Of a stretch of DNA of 64,000 nt, positions 43,628 through 54,900 are shown piece after piece. Location of the stretch: NCBI GenBank assembly GCA_002989075.1, contig PSQN01000002.1, positions 574,097 to 638,096 on the forward strand, written 5' to 3'. The position numbers and the translations under genes were made by a program. Source of the stretch: Arthonia radiata. Lineage: Eukaryota; Ascomycota; Arthoniomycetes; Arthoniales; Arthoniaceae. The notes beneath the pieces are model-generated. The model saw only the letters and a program-made list of their open reading frames with translations, had not been told where the DNA came from and made no database searches. How positions within the stretch are numbered: the stretch's first letter is position 1; each line of letters opens with the position of its first letter.

Positions 43628-44365
43628 ATGGAGACGCCAGAGTTCTTCGCTCCGCTACCAATAGCATTCGATCCTTCCAGCAAGACAGTAACCACCACAT
43701 CATCCAACTCCTCGCAAGAGCTCACAGACGCCCTCGCTCGGATCAACGCAACGCACCGCTCCCTACAGCAGATTGATCCTCCAAATCTCCTCGCACCACC
43801 CCCTCCACAGCCGCCCTATGTTAGTCAAAAACGCTCGCAACAGATCGGCAAGCTTCGCGAGTCGGCCCAGACTGCCCTGAAGAAGCAGTCAAATCAGGGT
43901 GGGTATGAGCCTGAGGGTACTACAGCACCCCAGTCCGATGCCATCAAGCTCTACAGTCTTGCCCTTGAGATGGCGCTTGGAAGACCAGTGTGGGAACCTC
44001 AACAGCTCCTTCGAGAAGAGCTGGCAGCTATCTATACATCACGCGCGACTGCGTATGCCTCGATACGAGCATGGGCGGATGCGTTCACGGACTGCCAGCT
44101 CAGTCTTGAGGCTAAGCCGCAAGGCAATCCAGGCGCATACCGTGTGGGCTGCGACGCCTTGCGGGAGATGGGAAGGGCGCCAGAGGCAGGACAGTTCGTG
44201 CGAAGAGGTGTCACGCAAGAAGAAGCGACATTGGGTGTGCTGCGGCAGCAGGTCAGTCAGATACCGCAGGGTCATCCGAACCTGCAGAACGCAAAGCAGA
44301 GTCTACAGGCGTTCGAGAAGGAACTGGAAAACTTGCGAGAGATGGCGCGATCGATGGGGGCGTGA
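43628..44365 (+). CDS. sec72: ER translocation complex component Sec72 (TPR protein)
   Basis: Single exon, 245 residues. The N-terminal part has a Pro-rich segment (LLAPPPPQPPYVSQ). TPR-type helices then follow, with the Sec72 block AIKLYSLALEMALGRPVWEP and REELAAIYTSRATAYASI, then GNPGAYRVGCDALREMGR and a final coiled helix. In fungi Sec72 belongs to the Sec62/63 complex on the ER membrane and uses its TPR domain to receive Hsp70-bound precursors for post-translational translocation. The channel subunit Sec61 lies 12 kb downstream in this window. Confidence 0.87.
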   Translation: METPEFFAPLPIAFDPSSKTVTTTSSNSSQELTDALARINATHRSLQQIDPPNLLAPPPPQPPYVSQKRSQQIGKLRESAQTALKKQSNQGGYEPEGTTAPQSDAIKLYSLALEMALGRPVWEPQQLLREELAAIYTSRATAYASIRAWADAFTDCQLSLEAKPQGNPGAYRVGCDALREMGRAPEAGQFVRRGVTQEEATLGVLRQQVSQIPQGHPNLQNAKQSLQAFEKELENLREMARSMGA

Positions 44366-44871
44366 TGAACTGACTTTGAACGCGGAACATGATCATGGTG
44401 AAGAGCATTTCCTTGGGAGCGACCACATGGAGAGCAAGAGAAGCGAGTTGCACACACGTCTATGGCTAACTTTCTGGACGCTTCAATGTGCGTGAGCCTG
44501 TCTGGGAAGTACTCCAGCTCAAAGCACGCGTTCACATCAGCGACGTTGCTTGGCGCTTCGTCAAGTCGTTACTGCGCGCGTAAGACGCTGTTCCTCAAGC
44601 TCTCATCATCAAAATCTCCTGTTACGCAGAAAAGAATCAGCCGCCGAGGAAGCCTTGTTGCTGAGAAGCAGCATCGCGTCTCATTGGCCACGCTCGGAGA
44701 TGTGTCGTAAGTACGAGCCGAACGAGCAGGACATACTTTTTATGTCCACCATGCAAGTGGGGATGTATTTATCTAAAATGATCCAAACGATCTCACTGTT
44801 ACATTGTCGCTTCACAAGTATCCGTTGAAAATACAGTACCTTGACCAGAACCCGCTGCAGTTGAATCCATC
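44366..44871. other. Intergenic, no gene seen
   Basis: About 500 bp between two plus-strand genes; SDR promoter. No feature recognised. Confidence 0.4.
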
Positions 44872-45789
44872 ATGGCCGCAGAGCACGTTCGCCACTTCAA
44901 TGGCTTCACTCCAACCGAGCACCACGACACCTATCCGTTCGTTGATCCTCTCCAAGTTGACCTCAGCGGTAAGAGCGTCTTCATCACCGGAGCAAGCAAA
45001 GGTATTGGTTACTCCATCAGCGTGTCATACGCTCGAGCCGGTGCTTCATCAATCGCCGTAGCGGCACGCTCGTCGCTCACAACCGTTGCGTCCGACCTCA
45101 AGGCAGCAGCGAAAGCCGCAGGCCGTTCTGAACCACAGGTTGTGCAGCTGAAGATGGACGTCACAAGCAAAGACAGCGTCGCCGCCTGCGCCGAGCAAGT
45201 GCGCTCTCAGATTGGCGAGAAGCTCGACATCATCATCGCCAATCACGGCGCCGGCGAAGTGTTCACGCCTATCACCGAATCCGATACTGACACCTGGTGG
45301 CATACGTACGAGGTCAACATCAAAGGCTCTTACCTAGTCGCCCGAGCGTTCCTACCCTTTGTTCAGCGCAAAGATAGTTTAGGCATCTTCGTCGCCGTGG
45401 GCTCCATCGGCCAGCATATGCTCACGGACGGTGCGTCATCATACCAATCAGGCAAGCTGGCACTTCACCGTATCTGCGAGTTCATCTGCACGGAGGGCGA
45501 GGCAGCCGAGAAAGCGGGTAAGATCGAGAAGGCGCCGCTGGCGTTTGTGATCCATCCGGGTGGTGTACTGACGGATATGGCGTTAACGGCGATGCCGAAG
45601 CATTTGCATCAGTATCTCACTGACAAGCCTGAGCTGGCGGGAGATACGCTGGTGTGGTTGACGAAGGAGAGCCGGGACTGGCTCAAAGGCAGGTACATTG
45701 CTGTGGACTGGGACATGCAGGAACTGGAGGGCATGTGGAAGGAGATCGTGGAGAAGGATCTTTTGAAGATGAAGTTGACGTGTTATTAG
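44872..45789 (+). CDS. Short-chain dehydrogenase/reductase (SDR)
   Basis: Single exon, 305 residues. The Rossmann cofactor motif GASKGIG follows the first beta strand (SVFITGASKGIGYSISVSYA). The NAG-like motif reads ANHGAGEVF. The catalytic Ser is in VAVGSIGQH and the catalytic Tyr and Lys in SSYQSGKLALHR. The Arg after the nucleotide-binding strand (VAARSS) suggests NADP preference. The C-terminal PGGVLTDM follows the usual PG motif. Substrate cannot be told from sequence; neighbours do not form a pathway. Its stop lies 108 bp from the stop of the convergent GT25 gene. Confidence 0.88.
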   Translation: MAAEHVRHFNGFTPTEHHDTYPFVDPLQVDLSGKSVFITGASKGIGYSISVSYARAGASSIAVAARSSLTTVASDLKAAAKAAGRSEPQVVQLKMDVTSKDSVAACAEQVRSQIGEKLDIIIANHGAGEVFTPITESDTDTWWHTYEVNIKGSYLVARAFLPFVQRKDSLGIFVAVGSIGQHMLTDGASSYQSGKLALHRICEFICTEGEAAEKAGKIEKAPLAFVIHPGGVLTDMALTAMPKHLHQYLTDKPELAGDTLVWLTKESRDWLKGRYIAVDWDMQELEGMWKEIVEKDLLKMKLTCY

Positions 45790-45897
45790 ACCGTCTGTAT
45801 GCTTGCAGCCCTGCTTGCTCCATAGCTTCACCTCGGAATGAAGAAGCGCATTATGACTGAGCTTGTCTCTCCTAATACATCACCACAGCAACGCCCC

Positions 45898-47357
45898 TCA
45901 TCCTGTATCCGGGAATTGATCAATATACTCACCCTTCCCCGACAAAAGCCTCGGAAGATTCACCCTCGTACTCCATCTCACATTCGGCGTCCTCGCCACA
46001 TCCCTAAACCCCTCCGCATGACTCGGGAAAATATCACTCTCCTTCCACAGCTCCCCCCGTGGCACATGCTGATCAAACAACTGCGGCTGCACCGTCAGAC
46101 ACGTCGGCCGCCCCAAGTCCCCTGTATCCTTGCCCTCGCAGAAACGCGGCAGCATGCTGTCGAACCACCCATCGAAGGCACGCACGCTCATGTACCACAG
46201 CATCTTGCGCGCGCCGCGTTGGGAGACGGCGTAGGCGACTGAGCAGAAACCCTCCTGTGGGTGGTGGACCAGGCGCGTGTGGTTTTGGGGGTTGAGGCCG
46301 GGGATGGGGCTTAGACCGTGGGTGCCGCGGAAGTCGCGGAGGTGATGCGGTTCGGGGACGGTGGGGTCGTTGGGGTGGGTGATGAGGCCGAAGGGTATGG
46401 TGGGAGTTTGTTCGGGGTGATCTGCTGCTGCTGCGCCTGGATACTTGATGCCGCCGCAGTGGCCGAGCCAGAGGACGTCCCAGTCGTCGCCGTAGGGGTT
46501 GTGTCGGGGAGTTTCGGTCAAGGGGAGATTGTTAAAGAGCATTATGGGTTGGGGTGGTGAGTTTGCTGGGTCACGAGAGGTGGGATAAGTAGGATCCGCG
46601 TAGGACGTAGGGTCGGATACCAACGGTTGCGTCAGGGCGCGGCTGCTCAAGGCAAAGTCATGCATCTGTTGCTTGATATGAAGGTCCCAGTCTGCGTCGT
46701 CTTCGAGGATGAGCACCGAGTTCAGACCTTCTTTGACTACTCTATATGTAGGCTCACGTTATTACATTGACCTTATGGTAGTAGTGGTAATAGTGAGAGT
46801 TAGAAGGTTGGAGTTACCTTTGAAGAGCGTTCATATGCGCCCGCCATGACCCTATGCCTTCCTTGCCCAGCGTAGCGCCAATGCCAGCCGGTAACGCTTT
46901 GTTCTCAACCTCAGTGACCCCGTCAATCCAATCGACCGTGAGTCCCGTCGCGGCAGTCGAGAGCTCGATCGCGTCGCGATGGTCTGTACGCGAGAGCAGG
47001 CCCAGGCAGAATATCTTTTGGAACTACAAGATGTTTCAGCATTTGTACTGTTATTGGCTTTTTGAATACAAAGATTAATTTTTGCCTTGTAACACTTATA
47101 ATAATATGAGAAACGGACGGTGCGGGGAGCCTTACACCAAGCGTGTTATTCTTTACATCTTGTAACAATGAGTCTTCTGTCGGTTCCTGCAGAAATGCCA
47201 CAGGCAGATAGACAGGAGAGCGTGAGAAATGCAAAAAGCACAACGTCAGGAAAATTGATACAGCCACGGAGGCCACCCATCTTTGCGGTCGCACTTTGTG
47301 GTGGGGTATCGCACACTCCCATTTGGTGCCGTACATCTTTGAAACGAAGAATGGCAA
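45898..47357 (-). CDS. Family 25 glycosyltransferase-like type II membrane protein
   Basis: Three exons (47136-47357, 46818-47023, 45898-46741) give 423 residues. A membrane anchor (WVASVAVSIFLTLCFLHF, about 29-46) gives type II Golgi/ER topology. The lumenal part opens with FQKIFCLGLLSRTDHRDAIE, then DWIDGV, then GSWRAHMNALQRVVKEGLNS followed by LILEDDADWD, the acidic metal-binding motif of GT25 (LPS/procollagen galactosyltransferase-like) enzymes. Filamentous fungi carry several such proteins of unknown substrate. An alternative start is the Met at residue 8. The first intron is unusually AT-rich (112 nt). Confidence 0.82.
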
Positions 47358-48269
47358 TTGGTCACTCTTCCGATCCCCATAAGACGAGGGTCATGGACGG
47401 CGGTGATACGGTACTGTGAGCATCGGCATCATTGAGCCTCCGCAAAAGAAAAGCGGGTCTTAAACCGGGCAGCAGAGTGTCCCTCCGGTCAAGCTATACA
47501 TCTATTCATTCATGTAGTATCGCCGAAACAGCGGCATTTACATTGTGCGTGGGTGTGATGCAGGGGAGACAGAAGCTACGCCTCCATATGTGTACTTCCC
47601 GTAACACTCTCTGTGGAGAATTAAGCGATTGGGGGAAAAAAGCCAGATTATGACCTGTCAGCTCGTATTTTCCCCATGCGAAACCCGTTTAGGGCATTCG
47701 AGTCAAGGTCACGGGATGTTACACCTCAGCCGCTGTCAGCGCGAGTGAGACTGACAGCAAGCCACCATGCACCATTCTTTCTCTTTTGAACAGGCTCAAG
47801 CATCTAGTTAAGCTTCAGCCTTCCGGTAGTACCGTTTCTTGTCAGTAACTTCGGGTCGATGCATTGTCGACGCACGCGTGGGAGTGGAGTCAGTCGGAGA
47901 AGGAAGGGATGGAGTGCGAGGGCAGGGGTAAATATTGAGAAGACCAATGTTGCAGCAGGAAAATAGTCTCACCCTAAGCTCAGCTTTTAATATCTCAAAT
48001 TAGTCGTGATGCGAGCAAGGCTGCGAGGGTCTCGCGTGAAGAGTTCCACGTGGAGTATGCTGAGGTGTGATGGGAGTGAGCGCACTTTGCAGCATGGGTA
48101 TGTATTGAAAGATCAAGATATATAAACTCCTCAGACCATCCTTGACAGAGGCTTCCTGTTCAATTCGCTCTTGCCTCATCCAGTCTCACTTCATAAACAT
48201 TCAAGCTTCATTCTCGAGCATTTCATTCAACCCTCCGATCACACCAATCATATTAGCAAAGTAGTCAAG
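47358..48269. promoter_or_regulatory. Divergent promoter of GT25 and CFEM genes
   Basis: 912 bp between the ATGs. A good TATA box (TATATAAA, 48119-48126) lies 144 bp upstream of the CFEM start and fits an inducible secreted-protein gene. Nothing else recognised. Confidence 0.5.
48119..48126 (+). promoter_or_regulatory. TATA box of the CFEM gene
   Basis: TATATAAA, 144 bp upstream of the ATG at 48270. I noticed no comparable box at the other starts I looked at. Confidence 0.5.
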
Positions 48270-49018
48270 ATGCAGTTCACAGCTTCACTCGCCGCAGCTG
48301 TCCTCCTCGGCCTTGCCGCTGCCGCTCCCCAGACTACCACTCCTGCTCCTCCTCCTCCGTCACCTACCCCTGGATCAGACATCCTCCCAGTCTGTGTGGT
48401 ATGCCTGCCTCCCCTGTATCCATGCCATGCACTGTCCTGTCTGCTGACTTCCGCGACCAATGCAGGGAGCTTACCAGATTTTGAGGTTCGCTGGTTGCGG
48501 CTACGGATTCATCAACAAGCAATGCGATTGCGGCAAGCCCTACGGTCAAATGGAGCAGAGCATCCAGGCGAACTGCAATGCTGCCGACGCTCAAAGTACG
48601 GCCAAACGTCTGTGTGCTTAAACGGTGGTCAGCACGCTGATTTGTCTATTAGTTGCCACCTCTACGCTCAACGACTACTGTGGGTATGGCACAGGATGCA
48701 ACGGAACTGATCCTTCCATATTCTCTCTGCCCAGCTGTGCCGTACGTCGACCTGCCTTCAGTCCAGTGCCTGTCCTTTTGCTGACATTGCTACCAATGAT
48801 AGGAGAGTTGTGCCGTTTCCATCGACCGTGAGTATTGTACCGTCCTGAACAACAACGCCTGCACTTGCAGCAAGCGGCCTGATATCGATGCGTGCATTCA
48901 ATCTTCCTGCAGTGCTGTGGACCAACAGAGTAAGCATGATTATGGTTGTTTCACTGATACAAGCTGACCGCAGATAGCTGCCACCTGCACCTTGAACGCG
49001 CTTTGCGGCACCTCTTGA
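48270..49018 (+). CDS. Secreted cysteine-rich CFEM protein
   Basis: Five exons (48270-48398, 48466-48595, 48653-48741, 48803-48929, 48978-49018) join in exact frame to 171 residues. A signal peptide (MQFTASLAAAVLLGLAAAAP) is followed by a Pro/Thr-rich spacer. A first Cys module (LPVC, GCGYGFINKQCDC, QANC) resembles a CFEM domain lacking one of the early Cys. A second module is complete: LPSCAESC, then CTVLNNNACTCS, then DACIQSSC, and closes with ATCTLNALCG. CFEM proteins act in heme/iron capture, adhesion or as effectors. No GPI-anchor tail is visible, so it is probably secreted free. The last acceptor (CAGATAG) was chosen because it keeps the Cys-rich frame. Confidence 0.82.
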
Positions 49019-49481
49019 ACAATCAAGCTCACGAAGGGGCATGGAGAACGATTATCAGCAAGAAGCTTATATCTTAGCAGCTTCGGGAAGGATCGAAACA
49101 GCTCTGCCTAAGTTTCTGGCCAACGTTCCTGCATGTAAACGGGTCTTTATGTACTTTGTTGTATGGTGAATGGGATGAATTATTGTCAAGAAATCGTCGA
49201 GTTGAAAATGTCGAGCGTACCCTGTCGTCTCTCGGCTGCCATTTCGCGCTGCCACGATCCTCGTGGATGCGCCTCCGCTCGTTTTCGCACTAAATACCTC
49301 CGGGCTTGACATCACCGTTTCCAACCTATTGTTTTAATATCGTGCCAGAACTCACTGAGCCATCAGAACAACTTGGTGTAAACTGCTCCGATCTGTGCCC
49401 GTGCTCGGAATCTACCAACTCCGCTGGCAAGTCGCAGTCCCATCCTTCGGCGTGCATCTAAACCCCAGCTGGGACATCACA
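49019..49481. other. Intergenic, no gene seen
   Basis: About 460 bp between two plus-strand genes. A minus-strand 85-codon ORF shows no family features. Confidence 0.4.
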
Positions 49482-49940
49482 ATGACCATCCGCCTCCTCC
49501 TTCCCCGCCGAACCCTCCCACTAGCCCTCGGCCTCACAACCCTCACCACAACCCATCTCCTCACACCGCACTCCCGCTTCACCACTAAGCCCCTCCTCCT
49601 CGACTCCTCACCACCATCCTCGTCCTCACCACCACGCGCCTCTAAACCCTCCAGCTCCTTCATAACCGCCCGCACGGCCCGGCAATTCTCGACCGGCTCC
49701 GTTCTCGGCTTCCTCGGCGGGCTGACCGTGAGTGCCTTCTCGAAGCCATTGGCCATACTCATCGGATTACTGGTGCTGGGCGTGCAAGGGCTGGAGAGTA
49801 GAGGGATCCGGCTGATACCGTGGCGCGCGATTGGGAGACGGATTGGGGATGTGAAGGTGGAGGAGAAGGTTAGAGGACGGGGCGTCGCGGTCGTGGCGTT
49901 TGGGGTTGCGTTTGGGTTGACTGGGTTTGGGCAGTTTTGA
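49482..49940 (+). CDS. FUN14 family mitochondrial protein
   Basis: Single exon, 152 residues from the ATG at 49482; the in-frame ATG at 49395 gives a less plausible leader. The N-terminal 65 residues are Arg/Ser/Thr/Pro-rich and look like a mitochondrial presequence. The FUN14 core follows: STGSVLGFLGGLTVSAFSKP, then hydrophobic LAILIGLLVLGVQ and GIRLIPW. A final hydrophobic stretch (VAVVAFGVAFGLTGF) closes it. FUN14 proteins are small membrane proteins of mitochondria; the animal member is a mitophagy receptor. Fungal function is unclear. Confidence 0.8.
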   Translation: MTIRLLLPRRTLPLALGLTTLTTTHLLTPHSRFTTKPLLLDSSPPSSSSPPRASKPSSSFITARTARQFSTGSVLGFLGGLTVSAFSKPLAILIGLLVLGVQGLESRGIRLIPWRAIGRRIGDVKVEEKVRGRGVAVVAFGVAFGLTGFGQF

Positions 49941-50499
49941 GGGAAGGCGTGGGGTGAGATGTGCGAGAAGACTCAGACGGTGGAGTGTTTGAGAGGACTG
50001 ATCGGTGGTGGAGTTTGTGTGGCGCTTTCCGGCTGCTGGGAAGGGATACGGACGTAGAAAGGCCTAAGACCATCGGGACGTGCGAAGCATGTGGTGAGGA
50101 AGTAAGAGATGAGGCAGAACTATTTGCGAGCCCAGATCGAGCCGTGTGGTCTATTTTTCGCAGCGGATTGAATTCCTGATTGCTCACAGTGCAGGGTCTC
50201 TGTAGCGATTTGCTGTACGTAGAGGATGCATGATGAGCACCGCTAAGGCTGCGGTCTGATGCTGAAAAGCTCAATCCGGCAAGCATTACAAATTCTTGGA
50301 ACAATACGAACCAAAGTAAATGGAACAAAAGTGTTTCAGATACTGAAGTGGTATCATTTCGTGGTAATTTACAAATGGTTGAGTGCTCATGCATCCAACA
50401 AGCGTTGACAGTGTCTCTCAATGGCTATGCATGGTGCAGAACTGCGCCAATTTGCCAACGACAGTGACACCGTATTCGTACATCCAGTCTCCGACCGTA
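49941..50499. other. Convergent intergenic region
   Basis: About 560 bp between the FUN14 stop and the stop of the next minus-strand gene. Nothing recognised. Confidence 0.4.
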
Positions 50500-51641
50500 T
50501 CAAACATCGCTCTTACGCTGACGCAAGCGCATGCTGAACCTGTTAGGTGTGGCCTGGGCATCGATTCCTTGATACGCCGGCTCTTCAGATTCCGACGGTT
50601 CGCGTTTAGGAATTTTCATGACCTCACCCGGCGCTGATTCAGCTTGAATGTCAATCTGCATTTCGTAATCCGCCGACGCTTCCTTTCTAACGTCCTCTTT
50701 TGGATCCCAATCAATCAAATCGAGCGTCTCCTCCGTCGTCAAGGTGTGTTCCGTGACCACCAGCCCTTCATCTGGTTCTCGGATTCGTATCACGGATACA
50801 CCATCCTTTCGACTTCCAGCAATGACTTTCTTGCGGCGAGGAACCCAGCCTTCAATGGCATGACTACCCCATGGACTGAGCCATAGACCTTGAAGCAATG
50901 CCGCATCACGCAATCGACTGAGAGCCAGCGGGAGCAGACGCGCTGGGAAGCTGACTTCGCTGGGCATAAGCGTATTTTTATTCTGCGCCTGCATGAGAGG
51001 CGGGCCGTACTGGCTCATCGGGACAAGGGCAACGAAAGGCTCGGATTGTTCCTCACACAGAGGCAGAAGTGCAATGACAAATTCGGCTTCCGAGCGCTGC
51101 CTGGGATTTATCGCTTCGAACCTGATGCATAAATCATGGGACCGAAAGTCCTCGGCAGTCTTGACGTCCAGCTTTGAGCCTAGGCGGTTGACGCATTGAG
51201 CGGTGATGACAATGCCAGGCACAGCAGAGACCGGATGTGTGTCTGAGTCGGATTTAAGCATTTCGTATCTGTCTGCACGGCGTGGCCAGATTTGTGTGTC
51301 GATTCCCGGGTGGAAGTCCTCGCCTGTTAACACCAGAAGCTTTGTTGTCAAAATGTCAGTACATTGTCTTCTGGACCACAAAGCTTTCCATGACTTACAT
51401 CGCATCGCTCGCGCTCACTGAGCTGCACTGTCCAGCGATCTGTTGCAATACTGTCTGCCCATGGTGTGGTGCTCACAAATGAGTGAGGTGCGTCCCACAT
51501 GGAATGTTCGCGGTGGTAAGTGAGTTGACCGTGTATCATCTTCGCGCTGTTACTGAGCCGGTGTTCCAACTCTCGAAGCTGTGACAAAGCTGCTAAGAAG
51601 GATTCAGCCATTTTGTCTCTCCCAGATGTTTGTGGACTCAT
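50500..51641 (-). CDS. Hypothetical protein, family not recognised
   Basis: Two probable exons, 51399-51641 and 50500-51318, give 353 residues. The donor GTAAGT is strong, but the phase demands the weaker acceptor GCGAG rather than the nearby AACAG, so this junction is uncertain. The N-terminal 60 residues are helical (ESFLAALSQLRELEHRLSNS). The middle is a mixed alpha/beta region (VPGIVITAQCVNRLGSKLDV, FVIALLPLCEE, EPFVALVPMSQYGPP). The C-terminal 90 residues are acidic and disordered with a basic end (MRLRQRKSDV), which could be a nuclear signal. I cannot place it in a family. It is transcribed in the same direction as sec8, from a start 296 bp past the sec8 stop. Confidence 0.6.
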
Positions 51642-51937
51642 TTGGCTCGCCTTCGTTGTCGCAGCTTTTATGTTCAGGTGTGCTCAGACAAGTACACATT
51701 GCGAAATTATCGCCACGCGTGAGCGCGTCGCCCGTTGATCATGCGTTGTCACGGTGACGCGAAGTGTACGGCGCGCGCGTCTTGTTGATGGTTCATGCGC
51801 GCCTCACTTGAGCAAGAAGCACTTCGGGACTGGAGCTAAGGCTGTTTCAGATATCACCTATTGTCGTTGTAAGCTGCAGGATTAGGTATGCTAATCCATG
51901 CGTGACATTGCAAGATGCTTTAGCATAAGAAAGAATC

Positions 51938-54900
51938 TTATCCTGCTGGCTTGGGGATTTGGTCAAGTCGCGAAAGCTGATCTTCGAGCAGACGCTTTGC
52001 AGCAAGTGCGTGTTCGCGATCCGCACTTTCCAAGTCCTTGCTCGCGCGCAACTCCAATAATTTCCTCAATTCCTCCTTTGTCAACCCCGTCCTATATTGG
52101 CGAGCCGCTTGTAGCGTAGCATCAGGACCGTGCTCAAAGAGCTCGAAGAATCTAAACGATCGTGTGAGATCTGAAGTAGGCTCAATATTCGACAAATTGT
52201 GGTACAGGACGCGACTGTTCAATTGAAAGTGGTCGTTACCAGCCTCATTCACCGACATGACATTCTTCATGATCGCATGAACAAAAGTGGAATCCACAAA
52301 GCGACTAATGCCAGCCACAACAAAGGTGTGATCTCTGCTTCTCAGTAAAGATCTGGTCTCGCGGTCAAACTTCATGAGATCACTCGAAAGTGCGAGGATG
52401 TCTTCGTCTGGAGCGTCGACGGCATCGGCGTAGAGGAAGGACCCTCTGATAGAAGTGCTCAGCCTGTAGAAGACTTGGCATCGCATTTCGAGGTGCAACG
52501 TCCGTATTGACTCTTCCGCCAGCTCCTGGTAGGCACCGATGATGCCATCAAAGAGCCCAGCAGACTCCGCATTTAGTGGCAAGTAGACGGGTTCTGTACC
52601 ATCGTCGAGACGCTCGGAGATATCACCCGTGAGGCTGCGCTGCACCGGCAGTATACTCGAGTCTCGACGCCGGTTATTGTCTGTCGCCCTCTCGCTGATA
52701 CGTCGTAGCTGCTTCAACTTGCTGCCCAGCCACATCATGCTTGTGTTGAGCAAGCAGAGCTGACTCTGACTCTTGGAGTCGGAAATGAGATCAGCCTCCG
52801 TAAGCCGTCGCGAAGGTAGCATAGAGTGCAGGAGCGAATGCTCGACCTCCATCGCCTTCAACATGTCCTTCTCGGCTGCAGTCCGCACACGGCTAATCGC
52901 CTTGGTCACCTCACCGTGCTCAGCAAGCGCTGCTGCAGCTTTGATCTGGCGCCCATCGCCCTCAGCCTGAACACGCGAGACGAGTGCCTTTTTCCATCCA
53001 CCGCACTTGTCGTAGTATGTATTCATCTGCGTGATCAGGAGCTGGGTGAACAACTGATCATGGGTCAAATCGTCGAGCATGCGACAGAACGCGGTGACGA
53101 TCTCGTAGAACTTGACAGTCCCCCGAAAGATTGGCTTCTGAGAGTATTGCGTCCACTGAGGATCTTGTTGGAAGGCGTCTAGTTGGGTGAAACTTTGCGA
53201 GCATAGATCAGTGAGAGTGTCTTCGAGCTGAGGATGAAAGACGTTGACCAGAAAGTCGTTCAGGAAGCTTGTGAGAGTCGAGACAGGAATATCCGTGTCA
53301 AGTGGAACAACCTCTTTCAATCGATTCAAGAAGGTCACCGATTGAGGGAGCAAAGAGCTGATATTGAAGACACTTGGTCGCACCAGTAGCTTGTGACCAG
53401 CAGCGGATGTATCTATCCGTCCTGAACCAAAGAGCGAAGCGGAACTGGCGTCTGCATCATGTTGCGACAAAGACACCAATCCAGGTACGAACTTTTGCCA
53501 GGTATTCACAATCTCTTCGCGAGATGGCTTGAGGTCTGTGGCTTGCGTATCAACAAGATCCATCTTGAAATTGCATTTCCTGTTCTTGTCGCGCTGCACA
53601 CGAAACACATTACCCTCGTTTGCGTTGGATTGCCCTGAACGATGGCCTGCGTCGCCACCAGTCGACAAATAGTCATGAAGCAGAGATCTCATCTCACTCT
53701 GATACAACTTCCACAGCTCTTTGAAACCTCGCGTGAGTTCTGAAGCTTGTGAGATGCCCTCCCGTCGGCAAATGCCCGCGGTCACATCGTGGAACACTCG
53801 ATGTGCTTCAGCAATTGCCTCGAATTTGGCATACAGGGTGTCAAGAAGGTCGCGTAAGACGTTTGAGTCTGTCTGACGGAGATTTGGCAGCTGGTTGCCA
53901 TTCTGCTGAGCCTTCCAGTCACCTCTCAGCGCGCTGGGATGGCGCTGCTGGATCTCATTATTCGACCGCTCCACAACCTTGTACAATTCCACCGGTAGAC
54001 GCTCCTCAATGCTGTCGACTGCTTCTGACAGACGCCCCAGCTTTGCTAACGACTCCACAAGCACGTGGATGTACTGAAATGAATCCGCCTCCGGGTTTCG
54101 GGACGAATCGTCGATAAGGGGTGTGGACGTATCAAGCTCCTCGAGAAAGTCATATATTTGGCGTGTTCCTGTATTTGCGAGGAGGTTGCTCTCCGTTGTC
54201 AACCGCGTGTACTGCTGCCAACGCTCTTCGCAATACGGTGACTTGAGATACAGGTGGTTGTGCAGCTCCTCCGTCAGAATATCCGTCAGCGAGTGCTCCT
54301 GATTGCTCAGATACACTTTCATCTCCCCAAGAGCGCCAATGTCTTCCAATTCGGGCTTGCGAATATGCTGTAGAGCTTCTTGTAGCATATCGACTGCGCT
54401 TAGGAATCGCTTGTCAGACATACTGGCCTCGAGTCTCACAGGAATATTCTGAATCTGCTCGATCGTATGCAGTTTGTCGAGCATATCTGCGTAGTTGCGC
54501 GAAGATGTGATGAGGTTCTGATATTCAGGCTTTGCCGACAGCAGGTTGGACTTCGCAACGATTAGACCAGCCTTGAGATCTTGGACCCTCTGATGCGACG
54601 CTTGTATGCCACCTTGTATCTGATGGAACTGGCCAACGGCTGTGTTGAAGTCTTGATGGTGCTCATTTACTACGGCTTTCAGGGCTGCCTGCAGTTGCTG
54701 TTGAACTTCTTCGAACTCGTCCTTTCGACTTGCTAGGCCTAGCGAGCTAGTATCCAAAAGCTGCAATGCCACCTGCACAGGAACACATTTGTCCTCAGTC
54801 ATGAAATTCCATTCTCGCTTGATGTGACGAAGAATGTCCTCGATCTGTGCAGCAGCAGGACCTCCGCTTGGCGAGCTTCGCGGTCTGACTTGCGCCGCCT

